Part shown: piece by piece, positions 33,794 to 43,144 of the stretch
How the letters are laid out: each line of letters opens with the position of its first letter
How positions within the stretch are numbered: the stretch's first letter is position 1
Source of the DNA: an uncultured Lachnospiraceae bacterium
GTDB taxonomy: Bacteria; Bacillota; Clostridia; Lachnospirales; Lachnospiraceae
Assembly: GCA_902786365.1 (NCBI GenBank)
Contig: CADACD010000003.1
Location: 100,985 to 164,984 of the forward strand
Reading direction: 5' to 3'
Length of the DNA stretch: 64,000 bases
Program-made: the position numbers and the translations under genes
The notes under the pieces: model-generated
Seen by the model: only the letters and a program-made list of their open reading frames with translations
Databases searched by the model: none
Told to the model about the DNA's origin: nothing

Positions 33794-33845
33794 AGATATG
33801 CGGGTGTGAAAATTTGCTCAATTTTCATACCTGCATATCTTTTTA
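33794..33845 (+). terminator. Strong terminator at the right border of the island
   Basis: Twenty-one-base arms (starting AGATATGCGGGTGTG, ending ACCTGCATATCT) with three mismatches and a 5-base loop, followed by TTTT. It isolates recJ from the defence genes. Confidence 0.85.
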
Positions 33846-33850
33846 TGAAG

Positions 33851-33879
33851 TTGTAATTTGAATCATGCTATGATAAGAT
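33851..33879 (+). promoter_or_regulatory. Candidate promoter of recJ
   Basis: TTGTAA (33851-33856), 17-bp spacer, TAAGAT (33874-33879), 42 bases upstream of the recJ ATG. Confidence 0.45.
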
Positions 33880-33920
33880 AGGTGTGAAAATAAATTTGTG
33901 CGAAAGAATGAGTGAAGAAC

Positions 33921-35831
33921 ATGGAAAAGTGGCTTGTACAGGCGAAAAAGGCAGATTTTGCCGGATTGGGAAACAGGTTTGGAATCAATCCGGTGATTGC
34001 AAGAATTATCAGAAATCGTGATATTATATCAGAGGAGGAGTATGGAGAATATTTAAAATGTGAGATGGATAAATTATATTCTCCGCTTTTGATGAAAGAT
34101 ATGGAAAAGGCGGTTCATATCATCAAAAAGGCGATGGAAGATAAGAAAAAAATAAGGGTGATAGGTGATTATGATATTGACGGGGTGACATCAGGCTATA
34201 TTCTGACAGATGCTTTGGAAAAGCTGGGGGCAGATGTGGACTTTGATGTACCTGACAGAATCACTGATGGATATGGTATTAACAACAGACTGATTAAGCA
34301 GGCATATGACGATGGGATTAGTCTCATTGTAACCTGCGATAATGGTATAGCGGCAAGTGCACAGGTTGATTATGCGAAAGAAATTGGTATGCAGATTGTT
34401 GTCACTGACCATCATGAAGTGCCATATAGTATAGAGAACGGAGAAAAAAAACATATCATTCCCAAGGCAGATGCAGTTGTTGATCATAAAAGACCAGACT
34501 GTGAATACCCGTTTAAAGAGCTGTGTGGTGCAGGAGTTGCCTATAAGCTGATTGATGCGTTATATGATATGCTTGATGCCAGTAGAATGGAAAAGGGGAA
34601 TGAGACAGCAGAATATAATACAGGTAATATAGATGGAAAATGTACAGTCAAAGAAAACACAGACAATAAGAAAGAAAAGTTTATGGAAAAGTATCTCTGT
34701 TTTGCCGCAATCGGAACAGTAGGGGATATCGTTCCGCTTTTGGGAGAGAACAGAACCATAGTAAAGAATGGACTGAGGCTAATCGATAATGTGAGTAATG
34801 ATGGAATAAAAGCATTGATTGAAGCGAACGGACTGGGAAAGAGAAAAATTAGTAGTACGCATATTGGCTTTGTGATTGGTCCGTGTATCAATGCGGGTGG
34901 TCGCCTTGATACAGCAAAGAGGGCGTTTTCACTATTTAGGAGCCGGACATACGAAGAGGCTATTGAAAAGGCACAGGAATTAAAGGGGTTAAATGATGAA
35001 CGAAAATATATGACATCGCAGAATACAGAGAAAGCAATTCAATTGATAGAAAATGATACCTCATTACAAAATGACAGTGTATTGATTATCTATCTAGCCG
35101 ACTGTCATGAAAGTCTTGCAGGAATCATTGCAGGAAGAATCAAAGAACGATATTATAAACCGACGATTGTATTTACTGACAGTGAAGATGGTGTAATAAA
35201 AGGTTCAGGACGTTCTGTGGAGGGGTACTCCATGTTTGAAAAACTGACATGGGCAGATAATTTTTATAAAACTATGGAAGGGAATGCGTCTGGTGAGCCG
35301 TTGCTTGTAAAATTTGGCGGTCATAAAATGGCCGCAGGTCTGTCAATGAAGAAAAATCAGATGGAATGGTTAAGAAAAATCTTAAATCAACATGACAGTA
35401 TAGACAAAGAAATCCTTGTCAAAAAAGTATGGATTGATGTTGCAATGCCATTCGAATATATTACTGAAAACTTAATCAGTCAGTTGGAAATATTAGAGCC
35501 GTTTGGAATGGCAAACGAAAAACCGGTATTTGCAGAAAAATGCACATCGATAGAGCGTATTAGAATATTTGGTCAGAACAGAAACGTTGTATCACTCACA
35601 GTAAGAAACAAAGCAAATTACAAAATGGAAGCTACATACTTTACAGAAGGCGATAAATTTATCGAAGAAATCAGAGAACGTTTTGGAGAAAAAGAAACAG
35701 AACTTCTTTTAAACGGTAAAAAAAACAACATTGGAATGAACATACTATACTATCCTGAACTCAACGAATACAACGGACAAAAAAATATAAAAGTTGTTAT
35801 CAAAGGCTATTTATGGTATAATTTGCACTAA
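33921..35831 (+). CDS. recJ: Single-stranded-DNA-specific exonuclease RecJ
   Basis: 5'-3' ssDNA exonuclease for recombination and repair. About 636 residues from this ATG (GTG at 33912 is equally possible). The DHH phosphoesterase motifs are present: VIGDYDIDGVTSGYIL near residue 83 (motif I), CDNGIAA (motif II), VVTDHHEVP (motif III) and VVDHKRPD (motif IV). The DHHA1 domain has GSGRSVEGYSMFEKL and FGGHKMAAGLSM, followed by the OB domain (MANEKPVFAE). In Firmicutes recJ normally follows secDF and precedes apt; the apt side is conserved here. Confidence 0.94.
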   Translation: MEKWLVQAKKADFAGLGNRFGINPVIARIIRNRDIISEEEYGEYLKCEMDKLYSPLLMKDMEKAVHIIKKAMEDKKKIRVIGDYDIDGVTSGYILTDALEKLGADVDFDVPDRITDGYGINNRLIKQAYDDGISLIVTCDNGIAASAQVDYAKEIGMQIVVTDHHEVPYSIENGEKKHIIPKADAVVDHKRPDCEYPFKELCGAGVAYKLIDALYDMLDASRMEKGNETAEYNTGNIDGKCTVKENTDNKKEKFMEKYLCFAAIGTVGDIVPLLGENRTIVKNGLRLIDNVSNDGIKALIEANGLGKRKISSTHIGFVIGPCINAGGRLDTAKRAFSLFRSRTYEEAIEKAQELKGLNDERKYMTSQNTEKAIQLIENDTSLQNDSVLIIYLADCHESLAGIIAGRIKERYYKPTIVFTDSEDGVIKGSGRSVEGYSMFEKLTWADNFYKTMEGNASGEPLLVKFGGHKMAAGLSMKKNQMEWLRKILNQHDSIDKEILVKKVWIDVAMPFEYITENLISQLEILEPFGMANEKPVFAEKCTSIERIRIFGQNRNVVSLTVRNKANYKMEATYFTEGDKFIEEIRERFGEKETELLLNGKKNNIGMNILYYPELNEYNGQKNIKVVIKGYLWYNLH

Positions 35832-35881
35832 GGTGTAAAAATGAAATTAATTATTAAACATATAAAGAAAGGATTGTCAAA

Positions 35882-36406
35882 ATGAAAAAAATTGAAGAGT
35901 ACGTAAGAGCAATCAAAGATTTTCCAAAAGAAGGGATTATATTTAGAGATGTTACATCTATTATGCAGGATGCAGACGGATTTAAGCTTGCTGTAGATAG
36001 TTTGCAGGATAAGATAAAAGATATGGACTGTGATGTGATTTTGGGACCAGAATCAAGAGGATTTATATTTGGAGCACCTATCGCATACAACTTACATAAG
36101 CCATTCATCCCGGTTAGAAAGAAAGGAAAGCTTCCTTGTGAGACAATTTCCATGCAGTATGAGTTAGAGTATGGTGTTGCAGAAATCGAAATTCACAGAG
36201 ACGCAATCATACCGGGACAGAAAGTTGTTATTATCGATGACCTTATAGCAACAGGAGGAACTATAGAAGCAATCATTAAGCTCGTAGAACAGCTTGGTGG
36301 AGAAGTTGTGGGAATGTGCTTTTTGATAGAATTAGAAGGGCTTGAGGCAAGAAAGAGACTTTCTGAATATAAGATTGAATCTGTAATTAAATACGAAGGA
36401 AAATAA
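35882..36406 (+). CDS. apt: Adenine phosphoribosyltransferase
   Basis: Converts adenine and PRPP to AMP. The 174-residue protein has the type I PRTase fold with the base-binding GPESRGFIFGAPIA near residue 58, the flexible loop VRKKGKLPCETISM, and the PRPP motif VVIIDDLIATGGT near residue 119. Ribosome site AAAGGA. It is 50 bases after recJ, the usual recJ-apt pair. The relA gene that often follows apt is missing; a hairpin and a new operon come next. Confidence 0.96.
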   Translation: MKKIEEYVRAIKDFPKEGIIFRDVTSIMQDADGFKLAVDSLQDKIKDMDCDVILGPESRGFIFGAPIAYNLHKPFIPVRKKGKLPCETISMQYELEYGVAEIEIHRDAIIPGQKVVIIDDLIATGGTIEAIIKLVEQLGGEVVGMCFLIELEGLEARKRLSEYKIESVIKYEGK

Positions 36407-36440
36407 AGAGGCTGTTTTCTTGTTTTTCCTGCAAAATTAC

Positions 36441-36476
36441 GAAAATCGCTAGCACATGGATTTGCTGGCGATTTTC
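36441..36476 (+). terminator. Hairpin after apt
   Basis: Stem GAAAATCGC-AGCA / TGCT-GCGATTTTC (one mismatch) followed by ATCATTG rather than a T-run. A terminator-like structure, possibly incomplete as a terminator. Confidence 0.55.
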
Positions 36477-36499
36477 ATCATTGTCCTAATTTTAGAACA

Positions 36500-36527
36500 T
36501 TGACACATGGTAAAAATATGTTATAAT
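36500..36527 (+). promoter_or_regulatory. Sigma-A promoter of the pantothenate/CoA operon
   Basis: Consensus TTGACA (36500-36505), 16-bp spacer, TATAAT (36522-36527). The 159-base leader before the first gene contains no riboswitch that I recognise. Confidence 0.82.
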
Positions 36528-36686
36528 GCAATCGGGTAGTATTCTTGGTAGAAACTATACCGCGTTATAGAAATATTCTATTATGTTTTTGACAAAACTT
36601 GTTTGCAAATCCAATTGAGAATGAAACTTATATTGTTACACAAATGAGATTTCGAAGACGTGCCTTTTATGAAAGGCGGTGGTTTG

Positions 36687-37571
36687 ATGAAGATAGGATT
36701 TGTAGGTGCAGGCAAGGTTGGATTTTCGCTGGGAAAATATATGACCGAACATGGTGTGAGTGTATCAGGTTATTATAGTAAGAGCAGTGATTCAGCCAGG
36801 GAAGCATCAGAATTTACAAACACAAAGTATTTCGACAGTATTGAAGAGATTTTATCAGATAGTGACGTATTGTTTTTAACAGTTCCTGATGGAGCAATTA
36901 AGGACGTTTGGGATTCTCTGAAACAATATTCATTAACAGGCAAGTTCATTTGTCATTGCAGTGGTGCGATGTCATCATCAGTTTTTTCAGGAATAGGTCA
37001 GGCGAAAGCCTTTGGTTATTCTATCCACCCATTATTTGCAGTCTGTGATAAACTGCAATCTTATCGGGAATTATCAAGAGCATATTTTACAATTGAATAT
37101 TCAGACGAAGAGTCAAAAAAGCATTGTATGTATTTTAAAGACATGTTTGAAAAGATGGGAAATGAAGTAAGGTTTATTTCCGCCGGACAGAAGGTTTTGT
37201 ATCACAGTGCGGCAGTTTTCGCAAGCAATCTTGTCACAGGACTTTATTCTTATGCGACAGAATTATTACAGGAATGTGGTTTTGATGAAGAAAGTAGTGA
37301 AAAGGCATTAGCTCCATTGTTTATGAATAACTGTGAAAACGTTGTATCAAAAGGTATTGTAGATTCACTTACAGGACCAGTAGAGCGGGCAGATTCAGAT
37401 ACAATTAAAAAACATATGGAAGCTTTACCAAAGGAGCAATTAGGAATCTATAAAGATTTGTCAGAAAGACTGATTAAAGTGGCAAAACAAAAAAATCCGG
37501 ACAGAGATTATTCAATCATTGAAAACGAATTATATTATCAGAATGGAAACGAAGTGACAGACAGAAAATGA
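36687..37571 (+). CDS. panG: Rossmann/DUF2520 reductase, probable PanG-type ketopantoate reductase
   Basis: Probably reduces ketopantoate to pantoate with NADPH. The start is the ATG after AAAGGCGGTGG. The 294-residue protein has an N-terminal Rossmann motif KIGFVGAGKVGFSLGKYM, VLFLTVPDGAI, and CHCSGAMSS, followed by FGYSIHPLFAV and a helical DUF2520 domain (VASNLV-like ASNLVTGLY, LTGPVERAD). This is the family that includes PanG, described as an alternative ketopantoate reductase in Francisella and some Firmicutes. No classic panE is in the window, and this gene heads an operon with panB and panC, exactly where a ketopantoate reductase is needed. Family membership is clear; the activity is inferred. 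Confidence 0.7.
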   Translation: MKIGFVGAGKVGFSLGKYMTEHGVSVSGYYSKSSDSAREASEFTNTKYFDSIEEILSDSDVLFLTVPDGAIKDVWDSLKQYSLTGKFICHCSGAMSSSVFSGIGQAKAFGYSIHPLFAVCDKLQSYRELSRAYFTIEYSDEESKKHCMYFKDMFEKMGNEVRFISAGQKVLYHSAAVFASNLVTGLYSYATELLQECGFDEESSEKALAPLFMNNCENVVSKGIVDSLTGPVERADSDTIKKHMEALPKEQLGIYKDLSERLIKVAKQKNPDRDYSIIENELYYQNGNEVTDRK

Positions 37572-37708
37572 ATGAATAACTGATTGAGAGAAATAGATTG
37601 AAAATGAACATTATAGATTACTATGAATGATGATCTAGAATTTGATTCAAAATAAAAACTTATTGTAAATTGTCCAGTTGATGTATGTGAGGAAAGGAGA
37701 ATGACAAA

Positions 37709-38548
37709 ATGAAAAACACAGTGTTAACATTCAAAAAAGCGAAGGAAGAGGGAACAAAGATTTCAATGCTGACAGCATATGATTATTCGACAGCTAGTCT
37801 GATGGACGCAGCAGGAGTAAATGCTATCCTGGTAGGAGATTCACTTGGTAATGTAATGCTGGGATACGAGGACACAGTATCAGTAACGATGGAAGATATG
37901 ATTCATCATGGGGCGGCAGTTGCAAGAGGGGCAAAAAATGCAATGGTTGTCATAGATATGCCATTTATGTCTTACCAGACAAGCGTCTACGATGCTGTAG
38001 TGAATGCAGGAAGGCTGATGAAAGAAGGTCGTGCAAATGCTGTAAAATTAGAGGGTGGTGTGGCAGTTGCACCTCAGATTAAAGCAATTGTAGATGCTGG
38101 AATTCCAGTTGTGGGTCACATCGGATTGACACCACAGTCAATCAATGCATTTGGCGGACATAAAGTTCAGGGAAAAACAATCGAAGCAGCGAAAAAGCTT
38201 TTGGAGGATGCAAAAGCAGTAGAAGCGGCAGGCGCATTTAGTGTAGTAATCGAAGGAGTACCGGCAGCACTTGCCAAACTGGTAACAGAAAAGCTTTCTA
38301 TACCGACAATCGGAATCGGAGCAGGTTCAGATTGTGACGGTCAGGTGCTTGTTTATCAGGATATGCTTGGAATGTATTCTGATTTTACTCCTAAATTTGT
38401 CAAGAAATTTGCGAATGTAGGAGAGGTAATGAAGGGTGCGTTTGCACAGTATATCGAAGAGATAAATAATGGAACATTCCCAACACAGGAGCATTGTTAC
38501 AGTATTGATCCTATGATTATTGAAAAGATAATAAAAGAAGAACAGTAA
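37709..38548 (+). CDS. panB: 3-methyl-2-oxobutanoate hydroxymethyltransferase
   Basis: First step of pantothenate synthesis: ketoisovalerate plus methylene-THF to ketopantoate. The 279-residue protein has the substrate/Mg motif [17 protein letters not shown] and [19 protein letters not shown], the [20 protein letters not shown] stretch, the catalytic-region IEGVPAALA and [14 protein letters not shown]. Ribosome site GGAAAGGAG. The spacing from the preceding reductase is 137 bases; from panC it is 56. Confidence 0.97.
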   Translation: MKNTVLTFKKAKEEGTKISMLTAYDYSTASLMDAAGVNAILVGDSLGNVMLGYEDTVSVTMEDMIHHGAAVARGAKNAMVVIDMPFMSYQTSVYDAVVNAGRLMKEGRANAVKLEGGVAVAPQIKAIVDAGIPVVGHIGLTPQSINAFGGHKVQGKTIEAAKKLLEDAKAVEAAGAFSVVIEGVPAALAKLVTEKLSIPTIGIGAGSDCDGQVLVYQDMLGMYSDFTPKFVKKFANVGEVMKGAFAQYIEEINNGTFPTQEHCYSIDPMIIEKIIKEEQ

Positions 38549-38604
38549 TTAACTAATAAGAAAAAAACAGGATATTGACAGGAAAATGGAAAGGAAATAG
38601 TATC

Positions 38605-39456
38605 ATGATTTTAGAAAAAACGATAGACGGAGTAAAAAAACAGGTAAAGGAATGGAAAGCACAGGGACTTAGCGTAGGATTTGTACCGACAATGGGATTT
38701 CTGCATGAAGGACACCAGAGTCTTATCAAAAGAGCTGTAGAAGAAAATGATAAAGTAGTTGTCAGTGTATTTGTCAATCCAATACAGTTTGCACCGTCAG
38801 AGGATTTAGAGGCATATCCAAGAGATTTAGATGCAGATATGAAATTATGTGAAGAGACAGGGGCAGATATGCTGTTCAATCCGGAAGTTTTCGAAATGTA
38901 TGGTGATACATTTACTACATTTGTGGATATGACAGGAGTGACACAGGAGCTTTGTGGAAAGAGTAGACCGACACATTTTAAAGGAGTATGTACCGTTGTC
39001 AATAAATTATTTAATATTGTAACTCCTGATAAGGCATACTTTGGTCAGAAAGATGCACAGCAGCTTGCAGTTATCAGACGTATGGTAAGAGATTTGAATA
39101 TGAATCTGAAAATAGTCGGATGTCCGATTATAAGGGAACAGGATGGACTTGCCAAGAGTTCAAGAAACACATATTTATCAGCAGAAGAAAGAAAAGCGGC
39201 ACTTGTTTTAAGCAAAGCCATTTTTGCAGGACAGCAGATGGTGCAGAATGGAGAGAAAGACGGCGATAAGGTGCTGAGAATAATGACCGATATCATTGAG
39301 GCAGAGCCTCTTGCAAGAATTGATTATGTAGAGATGGTAAAGTGGGATACGATTGAAGTGTGTCATGAGATTAACGGTCCTATTCTCGTTGCAATTGCTG
39401 TTTATATCGGAAAAACAAGGCTGATTGATAACTTTATCTATGGAATGGAGGGTTAG
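38605..39456 (+). CDS. panC: Pantothenate synthetase
   Basis: Condenses pantoate and beta-alanine with ATP. The start is the ATG after AAAGGAAA (the frame opens ten codons earlier). The 283-residue protein has the nucleotidyl-transferase signature VPTMGFLHEGHQSLIKRA near residue 28, VSVFVNPIQFAPSEDL, the GVCTVVNKLFNIV strand and FGQKDAQQLAVIRRM, and the KSSRNTYLS motif. Followed by panD after six bases. Confidence 0.97.
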   Translation: MILEKTIDGVKKQVKEWKAQGLSVGFVPTMGFLHEGHQSLIKRAVEENDKVVVSVFVNPIQFAPSEDLEAYPRDLDADMKLCEETGADMLFNPEVFEMYGDTFTTFVDMTGVTQELCGKSRPTHFKGVCTVVNKLFNIVTPDKAYFGQKDAQQLAVIRRMVRDLNMNLKIVGCPIIREQDGLAKSSRNTYLSAEERKAALVLSKAIFAGQQMVQNGEKDGDKVLRIMTDIIEAEPLARIDYVEMVKWDTIEVCHEINGPILVAIAVYIGKTRLIDNFIYGMEG

Positions 39457-39462
39457 ATTATC

Positions 39463-39852
39463 ATGAATATTACGATGTTAAAAGGAAAAATACACAGGGC
39501 AACTGTGGTGCAGGCAGAGTTGAATTATGTTGGAAGTATCACAATTGATGAGGAGTTGATGGAAGCATCAGGTATTTATGAATATGAACAGGTTCAGATT
39601 GTCGATGTGAACAATGGAAATCGTTTTGAGACATACGTGATCGCAGGAGAACGTGGCAGTGGAATGATTTGCTTAAATGGTGCAGCAGCCAGACAGGTGT
39701 CTGTTGATGACAAGGTAATCATCATGTGTTATGCACAGATGACTCCGGAGGAAGCAAAAGGTCATGCACCAAAGGTTGTCTTTGTCGATGAAGACAACAA
39801 AATCGTGAGAACCACAAGATATGAGAAGCATGGATTGCTCAGTGATATGTAA
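39463..39852 (+). CDS. panD: Aspartate 1-decarboxylase
   Basis: Makes beta-alanine from aspartate for pantothenate. The 129-residue pro-enzyme has the self-cleavage site Gly-Ser in [13 protein letters not shown] (Ser at about residue 26), which yields the pyruvoyl cofactor, and the family motifs [15 protein letters not shown] and [11 protein letters not shown]. Normal length. A short inverted repeat (ACTATAC 39871-39877 / GTATAGT 39893-39899) separates it from coaBC. Confidence 0.97.
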   Translation: MNITMLKGKIHRATVVQAELNYVGSITIDEELMEASGIYEYEQVQIVDVNNGNRFETYVIAGERGSGMICLNGAAARQVSVDDKVIIMCYAQMTPEEAKGHAPKVVFVDEDNKIVRTTRYEKHGLLSDM

Positions 39853-39939
39853 ATCAATGAGTGAATGGAAACTATACCAGATAATGAAGACAGTATAGTA
39901 TTCAGAGAAATGAATTATACAAGACAGGAAGTGATATAG

Positions 39940-41136
39940 GTGTTAAAAGGAAAAACAGTCGTTCTGGGAGTGACAGGGAGTATTGCCGCATATAAAATTG
40001 CAAATCTTGCAAGCAGTCTTGTCAAGCTTCATGCAGATGTGCATGTTATCATGACAGAAAATGCAACAAACTTCATCAACCCGATTACATTTGAGACATT
40101 GACAAAAAACAAATGCATGGTTGAGACTTTTGACAGAAATTTCCAGTTTCATGTTGCACATGTGTCATTAGCAGACAAGGCAGATGTAATGCTTGTTGCA
40201 CCTGCATCAGCGAATATCATCGCAAAGATGGCAAATGGAATCGCAGATGATATGTTAAGTACAACTTATCTTGCTATGAGATGCCCGGTTATTGTATCTC
40301 CTGCAATGAATGTCAATATGTATAACAATCCTATTGTGCAGGATAATATAAAAAAACTAGAATCATACGGAATTACAGTTATTCCACCAGATAACGGATA
40401 TCTGGCATGTGGTTATACAGGGACAGGTAAAATGCCTTCAGAAGAGGTTCTTCAAAATTATATTGTAAGAGAAATTGCAAAAGAAAAGGATTTGTTAGGG
40501 AAAAAGGTGTTGGTGACAGCAGGTCCTACAAGAGAAAAGATAGACCCTGTCAGATTTATTTCCAACCATTCTACCGGAAAAATGGGTTATGCCATAGCAA
40601 AACAGGCAATGCTTCGCGGGGCAGAGGTAACATTGGTGAGCGGACCGGTAAGCATCACACCACCGCCGTTTGTGGATGTGGTAAACGTGGTCAGTGCGAA
40701 AGATATGTTTGAGGCTGTCAGTGAAAGTTATGAAAGTATGGATATCATCATCAAGACAGCAGCAGTTGCAGACTATACACCTGCCAATAAAAAAGAGGAA
40801 AAGATTAAAAAGACCGATGGTGATTCGGATTTAAACATTGAACTGGAGAGAACAACAGATATCTTGAAATGGCTTGGCGAAAATAAAAAGTCAGGACAGG
40901 TATTATGTGGATTTTCAATGGAAACACAAAATGTTTTAGAAAATTCAAAAGCAAAATTAGAGAAGAAAAATGCTGATTTGATAGCTGCCAATTCACTTCG
41001 GGATGCAGGTTCAGGATTTGGAACAGATACAAATCATCTGATTCTTATCAAAAAAGATGAAATGGTTGATTTGCCACTTTTATCAAAAGAAGAGGCAGCA
41101 GACAGATTGCTTGATGAGCTTGGAGAAATGTTGTAA
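39940..41136 (+). CDS. coaBC: Bifunctional phosphopantothenoylcysteine decarboxylase/synthetase
   Basis: Joins 4'-phosphopantothenate to cysteine and decarboxylates the product to 4'-phosphopantetheine. The 398-residue protein begins with GTG. The N-terminal CoaC flavoprotein (about 1-180) has GVTGSIAAYK, active His in FHVAHVSLA, PAMNVNMY and the ACGYTGTGKM flap cysteine. The C-terminal CoaB domain (about 185-398) has VTAGPTREKIDPVRFISNHS, TGKMG, the dimerisation strand and KKADLIAAN-like KKNADLIAANSL. Complete. Confidence 0.97.
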   Translation: MLKGKTVVLGVTGSIAAYKIANLASSLVKLHADVHVIMTENATNFINPITFETLTKNKCMVETFDRNFQFHVAHVSLADKADVMLVAPASANIIAKMANGIADDMLSTTYLAMRCPVIVSPAMNVNMYNNPIVQDNIKKLESYGITVIPPDNGYLACGYTGTGKMPSEEVLQNYIVREIAKEKDLLGKKVLVTAGPTREKIDPVRFISNHSTGKMGYAIAKQAMLRGAEVTLVSGPVSITPPPFVDVVNVVSAKDMFEAVSESYESMDIIIKTAAVADYTPANKKEEKIKKTDGDSDLNIELERTTDILKWLGENKKSGQVLCGFSMETQNVLENSKAKLEKKNADLIAANSLRDAGSGFGTDTNHLILIKKDEMVDLPLLSKEEAADRLLDELGEML

Positions 41137-41184
41137 TTAAGAACTATCTTTTGATATTTATTGTGGAAAAGAGGAAGAGAAAAT

Positions 41185-41979
41185 ATGATTTTTGTAGTTG
41201 ATATTGGCAATTCCAATATTGTTATTGCAATAATGGACGATAACAGGAATGTGATTGAAACGAGAAGAATCCAAACAGAAAAACAAGGTTCTTTACAGCA
41301 TTTTATGAATGAAATAAAAAATGTATTTGAGATTGACGAAGAAACAATACTTGGTAAGATAAGACTTCGTGACATAGAGGGAGTGGTGATATCTTCTGTT
41401 GTTCCGGAAGTGACGGACAAGGTAAGTGAAGTCATGAAAATTATCACAGGCAAAAATGTACTGGTTGTCAAAAATGATATCGAGACAGGAATCATAATAG
41501 CAACCGATTTTCCAGATAAAGTCGGAACCGATTTGATTGTTGATTCAGTAGCGGCAATGATGGAATATGGTGGAAAAATTGTTATCTTTGATATGGGAAC
41601 AGCCACTACATGTTCCGTAGTTGATGAAGGAACTTATCTTGGAACAATTATCATTCCGGGAGTGGCAATTTCTAATGAGGCACTTGTGAAAAGAGCATCA
41701 CAGCTTCCACCAATAGAATTTAAGGCACCAAAAAATCTGATTGGGAAAAATACAATTGAAAGTATGCAAAGTGGTATCGTATATGCAAGTGCAGCGATGG
41801 TGGATGGTCTGATCAAAAGAGTAGAGGATAGCCTTAATACTGAGGTAACGGTCATAGCAACAGGTGGAATTGCCGGTCTTATTATTCCATACTGCGAGAG
41901 AAATATTATCTATGAACCGGATTTGCTGTTAAAGGGATTGTGGTATCTATATTATAATAATGTGGGAGTTAGTATATGA
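41185..41979 (+). CDS. coaX: Type III pantothenate kinase
   Basis: First committed step from pantothenate to CoA; the type III enzyme is not feedback inhibited and needs a monovalent cation. The start is the ATG after GAGGAAGAG (an eight-codon extension is unlikely). The 264-residue protein has the ASKHA phosphate 1 motif FVVDIGNSNIVIA, the pantothenate-side GTDLIVDSVAA, and phosphate 2 IFDMGTATTCSVVD, then GGIAGLI (adenosine motif). It ends the CoA operon, which lacks only coaD and coaE. Confidence 0.96.
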   Translation: MIFVVDIGNSNIVIAIMDDNRNVIETRRIQTEKQGSLQHFMNEIKNVFEIDEETILGKIRLRDIEGVVISSVVPEVTDKVSEVMKIITGKNVLVVKNDIETGIIIATDFPDKVGTDLIVDSVAAMMEYGGKIVIFDMGTATTCSVVDEGTYLGTIIIPGVAISNEALVKRASQLPPIEFKAPKNLIGKNTIESMQSGIVYASAAMVDGLIKRVEDSLNTEVTVIATGGIAGLIIPYCERNIIYEPDLLLKGLWYLYYNNVGVSI

Positions 41980-42109
41980 TATAGTATGGAAAGCAAAAGT
42001 TCTATGATGCATCTGAATCTTAAGAGATAATAAAAGCTCCCAACTGGAAAGTTTTTTTGTGATAGTAAAACATCTAAAAAAACACAAAGGAAAAATTAGA
42101 GGTATTAGC

Positions 42110-43132
42110 ATGAGATTTATTGGAGGAAAGTCAAATCTGCTTACTGAAATAGGAAAAGTAGTAAGTAATTATACAGATAATGTACATTCTGTTATAGATA
42201 TTTTTTCAGGGAGTGGTGCTGTTTCGGCATATTTTAAAAATAATCAATATAATGTTATTGGTAATGATATTATGTATTTTTCATATGTATTGAGTAGAGG
42301 TACAACTGCTTTGGATAAAGCACCAACATTTGAGAAGTTAGGAATCAATAATCCGATAGAATATCTTAATAATTTACATATTGAGGATACAGATATTGAT
42401 ATATCAGAATGCTTCATTTATCAGCAATATTCACCTCACGATGAGAATAATCGTATGTACTTTCAAAATGAAAATGCGATAAAAATAGATATTATACGAA
42501 TTACTATAGAGAGATGGAAAGAGCAAAATCTCATCAATGAGGAAGAATATTTTTATTTATTGGCAGTGCTTATTTCAGCTGTGCCTTATGTAAGTAATAT
42601 TACCGGAGTGTATGGAGCATATCTTAAACATTGGGATAACAGGACATATCATGAGCTAACACTGAAGAAACCTAATCTGATATCGCATGGAGGAAAGGCA
42701 ATTTTTTTCAATGAAAATTGTGATAAATTATTACCAAATATTGCAGGTGATTTACTTTATGCTGATCCACCTTATAACTCAAGACAATATCTGCCTAATT
42801 ATCATGTGCTTGAAACGATTGCTTTGTATGATTATCCTCAAATACATGGAATTACAGGAATGAGAGATTATAAAAATCAGCGTTCAGAGTTTTGTACAGT
42901 GCGTGGTGTTGAGGCGGCTTTTAGACGCATGATTGAAAATGCTAAAGTGCGTTATATCATGATAAGTTACAACAACGAAGGGTTACTTTCTACGCAGCAA
43001 CTCACAGCTATATGTAAAGAATATGCGGTAAAAAATTCTTTTCAGCTGTATGAAATTGATTATCGCAGATACAATAATGTGGGAACTACCCCTGGTGGTG
43101 TGACAGAGCAAATATATTTTTTTCAAAAATAA
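42110..43132 (+). CDS. FokI-type system: first adenine DNA methyltransferase
   Basis: Adenine-N6 methyltransferase matching the N-terminal half of the fused M.FokI. The start is the ATG after AGAGG (GTG upstream is out of context). The 340-residue protein begins MRFIGGKSNLLTEIG, like M.FokI, with motif I SVIDIFSGSGAVSAYF, NVIGNDIMYFSYVLSRG, and motif IV LLYADPPYNSRQYLPNYHVLE. In FokI each half methylates one strand of the asymmetric site GGATG/CATCC. Here the halves are separate genes, 12 bases apart. It lies 130 bases after coaX and is more AT-rich than its flanks. Confidence 0.9.
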   Translation: MRFIGGKSNLLTEIGKVVSNYTDNVHSVIDIFSGSGAVSAYFKNNQYNVIGNDIMYFSYVLSRGTTALDKAPTFEKLGINNPIEYLNNLHIEDTDIDISECFIYQQYSPHDENNRMYFQNENAIKIDIIRITIERWKEQNLINEEEYFYLLAVLISAVPYVSNITGVYGAYLKHWDNRTYHELTLKKPNLISHGGKAIFFNENCDKLLPNIAGDLLYADPPYNSRQYLPNYHVLETIALYDYPQIHGITGMRDYKNQRSEFCTVRGVEAAFRRMIENAKVRYIMISYNNEGLLSTQQLTAICKEYAVKNSFQLYEIDYRRYNNVGTTPGGVTEQIYFFQK

Positions 43133-43144
43133 AGGAGAATTGAA

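Noticed and set aside
41034-41606. 190-codon minus-strand frame across coaBC end and coaX
   Set aside because: Overlaps two certain genes and has the composition of an antisense frame.
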